Shown: in pieces, positions 9,947 through 19,966 of the stretch
Layout: each line of letters starts with the position of its first letter
Numbering within the stretch: the first letter of the stretch is position 1
Origin: Closterium sp. NIES-65
Taxonomy: Eukaryota > Streptophyta > Zygnematophyceae > Desmidiales > Closteriaceae
Length of the DNA stretch: 64,000 nt
Assembly: GCA_948144175.1 (NCBI GenBank)
Contig: CANXME010002654.1
Span: 1,798,001 to 1,862,000 of the forward strand
Direction: 5' to 3'
The notes under the pieces: model-generated
What the model was told of the DNA's origin: nothing
The model's input: only the letters and a program-made list of their open reading frames with translations
Databases searched by the model: none
Translations under genes and position numbers: made by a program

Positions 9947-12027
9947 TCAAGAGGTGAGCAAGTGAGGCAAGACAGGTACAAGACCCAGCTGGGTGCAGAA
10001 GCGCTGATGATCACAAGGCGCAAGTGCCTTGGTGAAGATATCAGCAGTGTTGGCCTCAGAGGCCACGTACGCAAGCCGCAACTGACCACGCTGCTGTAGC
10101 TCACGAGCAAGGAAGTAGCGGAGAGCAATGTGCTTTGTTCAGTGCTCCAATCTCGGCTCTCGACACAAGGCGGCTCTCCAAGGTCGTTCAGCAGGTAGGT
10201 GAGCCAGCGAAGCTCCTGAGCAGCCATGGCCCCTGCGTAGATCTCAGCCTCACAACTGGAGCCAAGAACAGAAGACGAGCGAGTAGCCCGCCACGAAACA
10301 GAGCCGGAACCAAGGCTGAAGGTGTAACCTTGTGACGACCGCTGCGTAGCCTGGTCGTCAGCCCAAGAAGCGTCTGCGTGACCAGTGAGGAACACTTGAC
10401 TCCGCCCTCCAAGCGCTAGCCCCATGCCCGACGTACTGCACAAGTAGCGCAACACCCTCTTTGCTGCAGCCATGTGCTCTGGTCGGTGTCTCCCAGGAGC
10501 AACATAGCGTGCGAGAATGCTAAGAGGGTATGCAAGGTCAGGTCGTGTGCAGGTCATCAGGTACATGAGGCAGCCAACAAGCTCTGGATACGGGCCACTC
10601 GACTCTACGGACTCATCCGAGGGTAGAGGTGAGAGTGAGTGGCGAGTAGACAGAGGAGTGGCCTAAGGCGAGGAGTACGTGAAGCCGAAGCGCTGAAGGA
10701 CCTGCTGCACCATGTGTGACTGAGTCAGGGTAATGGTGCGGCGTGCTCTGTCCCAGGTGATTTGCAAGCCAAGGTAGCTACGTTGTTCACCCAGGTCAGT
10801 GCACGTGTGTCTCTTCTATAGCTCGGTCTTCACGTTGGCGAGTCCAGCAGTGTCAGCTGTGGCAAAGACCAAGTCGTCGACGTACACGAGGATGTAGAAC
10901 GGCGGAAGAGAGGTGTTGGTGCGCAGAAACAGCGACGGGTTGGCAGTAGAAGGAGCAAACCCAAGAGACGCAAGCGTAGTCCTCAGTGTGTCGTGCCACT
11001 CACGTGGCGCCTGGCGGAGACCATAGACTGGACGCTGGAGACACCACTGGGTACCAGGAGGGAAAGACCCAGTGAAGCAAGGTGGGCGGCGCAGCCAGAT
11101 TTCCTCGTGCAGGCTGCCCTGCAAGAAAGCTGTGCTGAAGTCGAGAGAGTGCAGCTCGTAGTCACGGTGAGCAGCAACGTGCAGCAGTACCCGAAGAGTG
11201 GTCATCTTCGGGGTGGGGGAGAAGGTCTGAAAGTAGTCAACTCCTTGCCGCTGACTGAAGCCACGAGCCACGTAACGCGCCTTGAAGACAGGCGGAGAAC
11301 CCGGCGGCCGCTTCACCCTGAAGATCCACATGCCACTAACGATGTTCGCCCCAGGAGGGGGGACAGCGTCAACGTAGGTGCCTGTGGACTTCCAGGAAGC
11401 CATCTCTGCATCCATAGCTGCCTGCCACTGAGAGGAGTAGGGACCCTCTATCGCCTCCGCGTAAGAGCGCGGAGTCGGGATGTCTAGTGCATCCGGGTCT
11501 CCCTGTGGGGTAAGCAGTAAGGACACGAGATGAGGTGAAGCAGCTGCCAGACACTGGAACTCCTCCTACCTGTCCTCAAGGACGTCCGTGCCAAGGACAC
11601 ACTAGCAGCGTAGTCTAGGCGACAGCGAGCAGCAAAGTCGACGAGCTCAGTAACTAGGGCAGACGCAGCAGTGGACTCAAAAGAAGGGTCTGTGACGACA
11701 GTAGCAAGGAGACGCGTGACAGTAGGACTGGTAGCACGAAGAGAGTCCGACTCTGGGTCGGCAAGAGCAGGGAGAGAGGACTCAGGAGGAGAAGGCAAAG
11801 GGGCACGCAGAGGAGTAGTGGACGGACGCAGAGACATCCGGTGCGTGCCAGGGACAGGAGGAGGACGCTGACGTGAACCGCGACCACTAGTGCGAGCAGC
11901 ACGGACAGGCGACGCAGGGCGGGATGCAGGCTCACGACGCTCAGTAAGACCTCCAGTAGGACCAGCGTAGGGAGAAGGAGCAGGCAAAGGAGAGAATAGG
12001 CTGCAACTGTAACTGTGACAGGACAGG
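9947..12027 (-). pseudogene. Element B RT-RNase H region with linker end, inactivated
   Basis: Frames at 9781-10566, 10816-11526 and 11484-11987 are one coding region broken by stops. RT includes [36 protein letters not shown] and the catalytic YVDDLVFA. RNase H has [10 protein letters not shown] and [10 protein letters not shown]. About 45 bases are missing near 10150, which removes the third RNase H Asp segment (YVDNKAM). Four in-frame TAG codons at 10663-10665, 10816-10818, 11566-11568 and 12028-12030 all replace Gln codons of relatives. The original TGA stop is near 9947. Confidence 0.85.
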
Positions 12028-12419
12028 CTATGGACACTCTAAGGGAGGAGGAGGACCAGTAGCAGGTGGAAGACCAAGAACCTGCTGCAGGAGTGGAACG
12101 AAGTACGGTCGAGGCCGCGTGGCGACGCCGGAAGCAGCAGGGACAGCACCAGTACCCTTAGAAAGAGACGAGAGTGACATCGCCAGAGTGACATCACCCT
12201 GGCGCTGACAGAAAGTGCTGAGGTGACGAGAGTGACATCGCCAGAGGGACTTGCTCCAGCAGCAGGGACAGCGCCAGAGTGACATCACCCTTGCTGCGCA
12301 AGGGGGAGACTACGGTGTAACGCGAGTAGTCGTCAACAACGAGCAGGAAGTAGCGCTCGTGACCCTGCCCACGGACGTGGGCTGGGCCCCACACGTCCAT
12401 GTGAAGTTTCTGCAACAGG
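12028..12419 (-). pseudogene. Element B integrase fragment with internal deletion
   Basis: The minus strand reads [30 protein letters not shown] and then RSKGDVTLA (integrase core, first Asp). Instead of the rest of the core it passes through several imperfect repeats of GTGATGTCACTCTGGCG at about 12170-12300 and joins the end of the linker ([19 protein letters not shown]). The second Asp and the Glu of the catalytic triad are therefore gone. The repeats resemble both broken ends, as expected for template switching in reverse transcription. Confidence 0.75.
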
Positions 12420-12551
12420 TGTCAGAATATTATAGCTTACTTATTTGTGTAGGCTATAGTGGGGTATCCCATAGGGGGTACAACCCAACTAGGGTTTCCT
12501 ATTTGTACTCACTTCATTCGTAGTCATTTCATTCACGTTCCTTTCTTCACA
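12420..12551 (+). repeat. Element C 5' LTR (132 bp)
   Basis: TGTCAGAATATTATAGC to CTTTCTTCACA. It contains the family core GTAGGCTATAGTGGGGTA followed by CCCATAGGGGGTAC. It matches the 3' LTR at 19835-19966 except at four sites. Confidence 0.95.
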
Positions 12552-12652
12552 TGGAATCAGAGCAGGTCCCATCCTAGGGACTGTTCTTTAGGGCCCACCG
12601 AAGCGCGCCCGAGGCGCGCGCCTATTTTTTTTTTAGCGACCCTCCGAGTCGC
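12552..12652 (+). promoter_or_regulatory. Element C PBS and three leader hairpins
   Basis: TGGAATCAGAGCAGG at 12552 is the PBS for initiator-Met tRNA. Stem 1: GTCCC 12566-12570 with GGGAC 12577-12581. GGGCCCACC follows at 12591-12599. Stem 2: GCGCGCC 12603-12609 with GGCGCGC 12613-12619. After a T-run, stem 3: GCGAC 12636-12640 with GTCGC 12648-12652. The same order recurs with altered stems in element F. Confidence 0.7.
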
Positions 12653-13686
12653 CCTTCTCCTTCGCGGCCCCGCCGCCCTACTTCGCGGCCCGACCGCCGC
12701 TCTACTCGCGGCCCAGACGCCGCCCTACCTTAGCGGCCCACCCGCCGCCCTTGCTAGCGGCCCCGCCGTCCCGTCGCGGCCCCGCCACCCAGTCGCGGCC
12801 CCGCTACCCCTACGCGCGGCCCCGCCACTCCGTAGCGGCCCCGCCACCCCTTCGAGCGGCCCCGCCCCTTCGTCGCGGCCCTGCCACTCCGTCGCGGCCC
12901 CGCCACTCCGTCGCGGCCCCGCCACCCCTTCGAGCGGCCCCGCCACTCCGTCGCGGCCCCGCCACCCAGTCGCGGCCCCGCTACCTCTTCGCGCGGCCCC
13001 GCCACTTCGTCGCGGCCCCGCCACTCCTTCGAGCGGCCCCGCCACTCTGTCGCGGCTCACCCGCCGCCCTACCTGCGGCCTCCCCGCCGCCCTACCTGCG
13101 GCCGTCCGCCGCCCTACCTGCGGCCGTCCCGCCGCCCTACCTGCGGCCTACCCGCCGCCCTACCTGCGGCCGTCCGCCGCCCTACCTGCGGCCGTTCCGC
13201 CGCCCTACCTGCGGCCTACCCGCCGCCCTACCTGCGGCCGTCCGCCGCCCTACCTGCGGCCGTCCCGCCGCCCTACCTGCGGCCTACCCGCCGCCCTACC
13301 TGCGGCCCGCCTGGCCGCCCTACCTACGCGGCCCAGTAGCAGCCGAGCCGCCCGGAGCAGCCGAGCCGCCCAGGAGCAGCCGAGCCGCCCAGCAGCAGCC
13401 GAGCCGCCTGGAGCTGCCAAGCCGCCCAGCAGCAGCCGAGCCGCCCGGAGCCGCCGAGCCGCCCAGCAGCAGCCGAGCCGCCCAGGAGCCGCCGAGCCGC
13501 CCAGCCGCAGTCGAGCCGCCCAGCAGCAGCCGAGCCGCCCGGGAGCCGAGCCGCCCAGCAGCCTAGCGGCTGTGTCGCCAGGCGACCTTCCTCCCGAGCC
13601 GCCCGACCTGCCCTGCCCGGTGAGCACTGCACTGTTGTCACTGCGTACCCTTCCCCTACTGCTTGCACTGCGCCACTGTCGTCGTC
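12653..13686 (+). repeat. GC-rich repetitive leader of element C
   Basis: Three zones follow each other: GCGGCCCCGCC-type units to about 13060, CCGCCCTACCTGCGGC-type units to about 13320, and GAGCCGCCCAGCAGC-type units to about 13600. They end just before the gag ATG. Frames remain open for hundreds of codons because stops are rare, giving Pro/Ala/Arg-rich translations that are not conserved between elements. I treat it as untranslated leader. Confidence 0.8.
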
Positions 13687-16600
13687 ATGGCTACACCCAG
13701 TGTCCTCGCTTTTGACGCTGAGGGTCGAGCCATTGACTTTGAGGTCTGGCTCGACGACCTGCAGCTGTTTTTACAGTGCTACAGGGCCGACGGTCTGTCT
13801 CTCTTTGACCTCACCTCTGGCGCCGTCCCTGCCCCTGCTGTTGATGCTGACGCCACTGTTCGCTCTCAGTGGGCCACGCGCGATGCTGCTGCACGTCTTG
13901 CTGTGCGTCGCCACCTGCCTACCGCTGAGCGCGCGCACTTTAGCCAGTACAAGAGTGCTCAGACCTTGTACGACGCTGTAGTTGCGCGCTACTCCTCCCC
14001 TGCCACTGCTGCACTGAGCCGCCTCATGCTCCCCTTCCTCTTCCCTGACCTTGCCGCCTTTCCCACTGTCGCTGATCTCATCACGCACCTCCGCACTAGT
14101 GACACTCGCTACCGCGCTGCGCTTCCTGCTGACTTCTGCGCCAAGAACCCCCCCCCCATGTACATCACTCTCTACTTCTTAGTCACTCGCCTCCCTGACT
14201 CCCTTCGTGTAGTCCGGGACCACTTCCTCGCGGTCTGTCCCACCACCCTCACAAACGACAGCCTCGAGAAGGCCCTCCTTGCAGCAGAGAAGAGCATAGT
14301 TGCTGTAGGAGCCTCTCGAGGTGACCCCCGCGCCCCCATCTTTGAGGGGTGTTCTCCTTCCCCTCTCCTGCCCTCTGTTGCCTCTGCCGCTGCGGCCGAC
14401 CTCGTTGGTCTTGAGTCGGTCGGTGCGGCGTCTGCCCCTAGCGGGAGACGCCGCTCTGGCAAGGGCAAGGGGGGCAAGGGAGCGGGTGGGGCCAGTGGGG
14501 GCGGTGGCGGTGGAGGTGGAGGCGGCGGAGGGAGTGGGGGTGGCGGTGGAGGTGGTAGCGGGGGTGGGGGTGCTAGTGGCGGTAGTGGAGGCGGGAGTGG
14601 CGGCGGCAGTGGCGGTGGTAGCGGAGGTGGCGGAGGTGGCGGCGGTGGAGGTGGAGGCGGGGGCGGTGGAGGCGCAGGCGGGGGTGGCGGAGGTGGAGGT
14701 GGTTGGAGTGGAGCTTCGCAGCGGAGCGGCACTGGTGGCGGTCAGCGCCAGCAGCAGCAGCAGCAGCGTTCTCGCGACGTCCCCACCCCTCAGCAGCTCC
14801 GTGAGTGGTACACGCAGCGTCAGCGCGGTGGGGGTTTTGGTCCCTGCACCTACGTTCTCCGCACTCGCGACCGCACTGGAGAGCAGTGTGGGGGTGCCCA
14901 CCCCGCCCAGCGCTGCTTTGGGCGCCTGACGGACGCTTGGTGTCAGCAGTTCCCGGAGGCCGCGGAGATCCCCCGCTGGGGAGAGCTGTCTAGGGCTGGT
15001 GTAGCTATCTTTGATCTTGATTTTGATGCTATCCTTGCTGCCATGTATGCTGTGACCATTAGTGATGAGGGTGACTGTTACCGGTGTTTCCCGCCCGACC
15101 CGGGCATTGGTACTGCTGCTCCAGGTGCTGGTGAGGCTTCTGCTCTAGGTTCCAGCGCGTCTGTGCTCTCAGGTGCTCGTGAGACTGCTCTCTCAGGTAC
15201 TAGTGCGTCTGCGCTCTCAGGTACTGCGTCGGCTTCGGCCTCCCACACCTTCACTCTTGACTCTGGAGCGTCTCGCTCTTTCTTTCGGGACCGCACCACA
15301 CTTACGCCGCTTAGTCGGCCGGTTGCGGTTTCCCTGGCTGACCCCTCTGGGGGTCCTGTCCTGTCTCGCTTCTCCACAGTCCTCCCGTGTCCGGCGGCTC
15401 CCTCTGCCACCCTGTCTGGTCTCTACCTCCCCTCGTTCTCGACGAACTTGGTGAGTGGTGCTGACCTACAGGATGCGGGAGTCCACCAGTTCACCCCTGC
15501 TCGTCAGCGAGTGACGCACTGCACAGAGGCTAGCACGGGTCGTCACCTGGTTACGTTTACACGTCAGCCAGGGTCGAGCCTGTACACACTGACCACTGCT
15601 TCTCCTCCAGGTGCTGAGTCTGGTATAGTCCCTTCGTCTGGTCAGGTGTTTGCTGCAGCGTCCAGGTCTGGTCCTGAGTCTGCCCCCTGTTCGTGTCGCC
15701 GTCTGTCTCACGAGACCCTCTTCTGGCACCACCGCCTTGGCCACCCCTCTCTGCTTCGGCTCAGAGGCATGGCCTCGCGGGTCCTTGTGTCTGGTCTTCC
15801 CCGGTCCCTCCCTCCCCTTCCTCTGGGCCCTGGCCCTGCCTGTGTCCCCTGTGTCGAGGGGCGCCAGCGTGCTGCCCCCCACTCCTCCCAGTTTCCTCCG
15901 ACAGAGGCCCCGTTGCAGACGCTTCACATGGACGTGTGGGGCCCAGCCCGCGTCCGTGGACAGGGTCAGGAGCGCTACTTCCTGCTGGTGGTTGACGACT
16001 ACTCGCGTTACACCACAGTCTTCCCCTTGCGCAGCAAGGGTGAGGTCACTGAGGTGTTGATCGACTGGATCCGCGCAGCTCGTCTTCAGCTTCGGAGGAG
16101 CTTTGGCTCTGACTTCCCTGTTTTGCGTCTGCACTCGGACAGAGGCGGAGAGTTCTCCTCTGGCCTCCTGAGTGCCTACTGTCGTGTGCGAGGCATCCGT
16201 CAGACCTTCACGCTTCCGGACTCACCACAGCAGAATGGGATTGCTGAGCGCCGCATTGGCATGGTCATGGACGTCGCTCGTACGTCCATGATGCATGCGG
16301 CTGCTCCCCATTTTCTGTGGCCGTTTGCGGTCAGGTACGCTGCGCACCAGATCAACCTCCACCCCAGGGTCTCTCGACCAGAGACCTCCCCAGCCCTGCT
16401 GTGGACGGGGAAGGTTGGCGATGCGTCGGCGTTCCGGGTCTGGGGATCTCGGGCGTTTGTTCGCGACCTGTCTGCGGACAAGCTGTCCCCTCGTGCTTCT
16501 CCCTGCGTCTTCCTGGGGTTCCCCCCCGACGCCCCTGGGTGGCAGTTTTACCACCCCACCTCTCGACGTGTTCTGTCCTCCCAGGACGTCACGTTCGACG

Positions 16601-19600
16601 AGTCGGTACCCTACTACCGCCTCTTCCCCTACCGCACTCCGTCCCTCCCCCCGCCCCCGCTCTTCTTGGTACCAGGTCCCCCCCCGGTAGACCCCCTCCC
16701 CCCTCAGGGTCCTGCCCCTTCAGGTGTGTCCCAGGTAGACGCGGTCGAGCCTGTCGAGGTTAGTGGTGACTCTGGTGCTGATGCGCGAGCTGAGCCTGGG
16801 AGTGATGAGCCTAGAGGTGCTACACTTGGGGGTGCTGAGCGTGGGGGTGCGGAGTCTGGAGGTGCTGAGCCTGAGGTACTGAGTCTGGGCGTGCTGAGCC
16901 TGGGGGTGCTGGGCCTGGGGGTGCTGAGCCTGGGGGTGCTGAGCCTGGGGGTGCTAGGCCTGAGGGTGGTGAGCCTGGGGGTGCTGAGACTGGGGGTGCT
17001 ACGCCTGGAGTTGCTTCGTCTCGTCGAGAGCCACTCCCCCCACAGGAGCTGCGTGAGTGGTTTGCCCGGCGCTGGAGGCGTGCTGTTGGTGCTGGAGGTT
17101 CTTCGGCTGTAGAGGGTACTGCTGCCGAGCGTCCCGGAGGTGCTCGTACTGTGGGTGCTGGAGCTGCTGGGTCTGAGGGTTCTCCTGGAGCTGGTGGTGC
17201 TGAGGGTGTTGGCGCTGAGACTGCCGCTGACCGTCCGACTAGCAGTGCTCCTGGTGGTGCTGCTGGAGGTTCTGGAACTACTGGAGGTGCTGCTGGAGCC
17301 GGTACTCCTCCTGGGGGTACTGGTGCTGTCCCTGCTGTTCATGGCGTCGCCGCGCGGCCCCGACCGTACTTCGTTCCGCTCCTGCAGCAGGTTCTTGGTC
17401 TTACACCTTCTCCTGGTCCTCCTCCTCCTCCCTTAGAGGGTCCACAGCCTGTCTCTTCACAGTCACAGCTACAGCCTGCCTCCCCTTTGCCTGCTCCTTC
17501 TCCCTACGCTGGTCCGACTGGAGTTCTTACCGAGCGTTGTGAGCTTGCGTCTGGTCCTGCGTCGCCTGTTCGTACTGCGCGCGCTAGTGGTCGCGGTTCG
17601 CGTCAGCGTCCTCCTCCTGTCCTTGGCACGCACCGGATGTCTCTGCGTCCGTCTACTGCTCCCCTGCGTGCCCCTTTGCCTTCTCCTCTTGCTTCCTCTC
17701 TTCCTGCTCTTGCCGACCCGGAGTCGGACTCTCTTCGTGCTGCCAGTCCTACTTTCACGCGTCTCCTTGCTACTGTTGTCACTGACCCTTCTTTCGAGTC
17801 TTCTGCTGCGTCTGCCCTTGTCACTGAGCTCGTCGACTTTGCTGCGCGCTGTCGTCTAGACTACGCTGCTAGTCTTGTTGCTGAGTCTGAGTCTGCCTGT
17901 CCTCCGTCCGTCGCGGGTGAGTGTGCCCTTGGCACGGACGTCCTTGAGGACAGGCAGGAGGAGTTCCAGTGTCTGGCCGCCGCTTCACCTCATCTCGCGT
18001 CTGTACTGCTAGCCCCTGAGGGAGACCCGGATGCACTAGACATCCCGACTCCGCGCTCTTACGCGGAGGCGATAGAGGGTCCCTACTCCTCTCAGTGGCA
18101 GGCAGCTATGGATGCAGAGATGGCTTCTTGGAAGTCCACAGGCACCTACGTTGACGCTGTCCCCCCTCCTGGGGCGAACATCGTCAGTGGCATGTGGATC
18201 TTCAGGGTGAAGCGGCCGCCGCGCTCTCCGCCTGTCTTCAAGGCGCGTTACGTGGCTCGTGGCTTCAGTCAGCGGCAGGGGGTCGACTTCTTTCAGACCT
18301 TCTCCCCCACCCCGAAGATGACCACTCTTCGGGTACTGCTGCACGTTGCTGCTCACCGTGACTACGAGCTGCACTCTCTCGACTTCTGCACAGCTTTCTT
18401 GCAGGGCAGCCTGCATGAGGAGATCTGGCTGCGTCGCCCACCTGGCTTCACTGGGTCTTTCCCTCCTGGTACCCAGTGGAGTCTCCGGCGTCCAGTCTAC
18501 GGTCTCCGCCAGGCGCCACGTGAGTGGCATGACACACTGAGGACTACACTGGCGGCACTTGGGTTTGCTCCTTCTACTGCCGACCCGTCGCTGTTTCTGC
18601 GCACCGACACCTCTCTGCCGCCGTTCTACATCCTCGTGTACGTCGACGACTTGGTCTTTGCCACAGCTGACACTGCTGGACTCGCCTACGTGAAGACCGA
18701 GCTATAGAAGAGACACACGTGCACTGACCTGGGTGAACTGCGCAACTACCTTGGCTTGCAGATCACCTGGGACAGAGCACGTCGCACCATTACCCTGACT
18801 CAGTCACACATGGTGCAGCAGGTCCTTCAGCGCTTCGGCTTCACGTACTCCTCGCCTCAGGCCACTCCGCTGCTTACTCGCCACTCGCTCTCAGCTCTGC
18901 CTTCGGATGAGTCCGTAGAGTCGAGTGGCCCGTATGCAGAGCTTGTTGGCTGCCTCATGTACTTGATGACCTGCACACGACCTGACCTTGCATACCCTCT
19001 TAGCATTCTCGCACGCTATGTTGCTCCTGGGAGACACCGACCAGAGCACATGGCTGCAGCGAAGAGGGTGTTGCGCTACTTGTGCAATACGTCGGGCATG
19101 GGGCTAGTGCTTGGAGGGCGCAGTCCAGTGGTCCTCACTGGGCACGCGGACGCTTCTTGGGCTGACGACCAGGCTACGCAGCGGTCGTCACAGGGTTACA
19201 CCTTCACCCTTGGTTCCGGCTCTGTTTCGTGGCGGGCTACCCCCTCGTCTTCTGTTCTCGGCTCCAGTTGTGAGGCTGAGATCTACGCCGGGGCCATGGC
19301 TGCACAGGAGTTACGCTGGCTCACCTACCTGTTGACCGACCTTGGAGAGCCGCCTCGTTCTCCTCTAGTCCTGTACGTAGACAACAAGGCCATGCTGGCC
19401 TTGTGTCGAGAGCAGCGACTGGAGCACAGGACAAAGCACATTGCTCTCCGCTACTTTCTTGCTCGTGAGCTACAGCAGCGTGGACAGTTGCGACTTGCGT
19501 ACGTGGCCTCTGAGGCCAACACTGCTGATGTCTTCACCAAGGCACTTGCGCCTTGTGATCATCAGCGTTGTTGAACGCAGCTGGGCCTTGTGCCTGTCTT

Positions 19601-19622
19601 GCCTCACTTGCTCACTTCTTGA
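13687..19622 (+). pseudogene. Element C gag-pol polyprotein, frameshift and nonsense mutations
   Basis: The start is the ATG at 13687 (MATPSVLAFDAEGR), conserved in B, D, H and I. Capsid-like gag runs to about 14400. Then come a basic GKGKGGKG patch, a poly-Gly tract (about 14480-14700), TPQQLREWY and the Cys/His motif beginning GPCTYVLR. Protease (LDSGAS) is near 15260, pre-integrase near 15730, integrase Asp/Asp/Glu near 15930, 16135 and 16245. A frameshift in the linker near 16870 moves to the frame holding RT (YVDDLVFA near 18640). TAG at 18705-18707 replaces Gln, and TGA at 19572-19574 lies near the end. The original stop is TGA 19620-19622, after RNase H ([22 protein letters not shown]). 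Confidence 0.9.
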
Positions 19623-19810
19623 CCTTGCTTGTACCTAGACCTATATATACTCTTGCTCTTGCTTGCTTGACTCTTGTATATCTCTATATATGGTCTTGCA
19701 CGTGAACTGGCCTTGTGGCCCTTGAACTTGTGCTCGGAATGTGTGGTGACTTTGTGATCCACCCTAAGTTTTGCTTTGTTTTGCTTGACTGGTCTTGTGA
19801 CCCCTTTTTC

Positions 19811-19834
19811 TCCCCCACTTTGCCTATGGGGGTG
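19811..19834 (+). promoter_or_regulatory. Element C pre-LTR hairpin / polypurine tract
   Basis: CCCCCA and TGGGGG form a 6-bp stem around a 9-base loop directly before the 3' LTR. The purine-rich right arm (TATGGGGGTG) is where a plus-strand primer would be expected. The same sequence precedes the 3' LTRs of D, F, J and, with small changes, N. Confidence 0.7.
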
Positions 19835-19966
19835 TGTCAGAACATTATAGCTTACTCATTTGTGTAGGCTATAGTGAGGTATCCCATAGGGGGTACAACC
19901 CAACTTGGGTTTCCTATTTGTACTCACTTCATTCGTAGTCATTTCATTCACGTTCCTTTCTTCACA
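19835..19966 (+). repeat. Element C 3' LTR (132 bp)
   Basis: TGTCAGAACATTATAGC to CTTTCTTCACA, followed by the ACAGG target copy and the interrupted integrase sequence of B. Confidence 0.95.

Larger units (their letters stand above)
12420..19966 (+). mobile_element. Element C: nearly full-length copia-type element inserted in B
   Basis: Both LTRs (132 bp each), PBS, leader, gag-pol and pre-LTR hairpin are present. ACAGG flanks it at 12415-12419 and 19967-19971. Removing it rejoins the integrase frame of B. The LTRs differ at four positions, so the insertion is moderately young. The gag-pol frame has one frameshift and two nonsense codons. Confidence 0.95.

Noticed and set aside
12459..13715. 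Long Pro/Ala/Arg-rich open frames across the GC-rich leaders (also 2813-3502, 51644-52990, 42296-43361)
   Set aside because: Several frames are open at once, the translations are simple repeats, and they are not conserved between elements. Scarcity of stops in GC-rich repeats explains them.
14172..14732. Poly-proline frame on the strand opposite C gag
   Set aside because: It is the complement of the glycine codons of the sense Gag frame, with no independent conserved motif.
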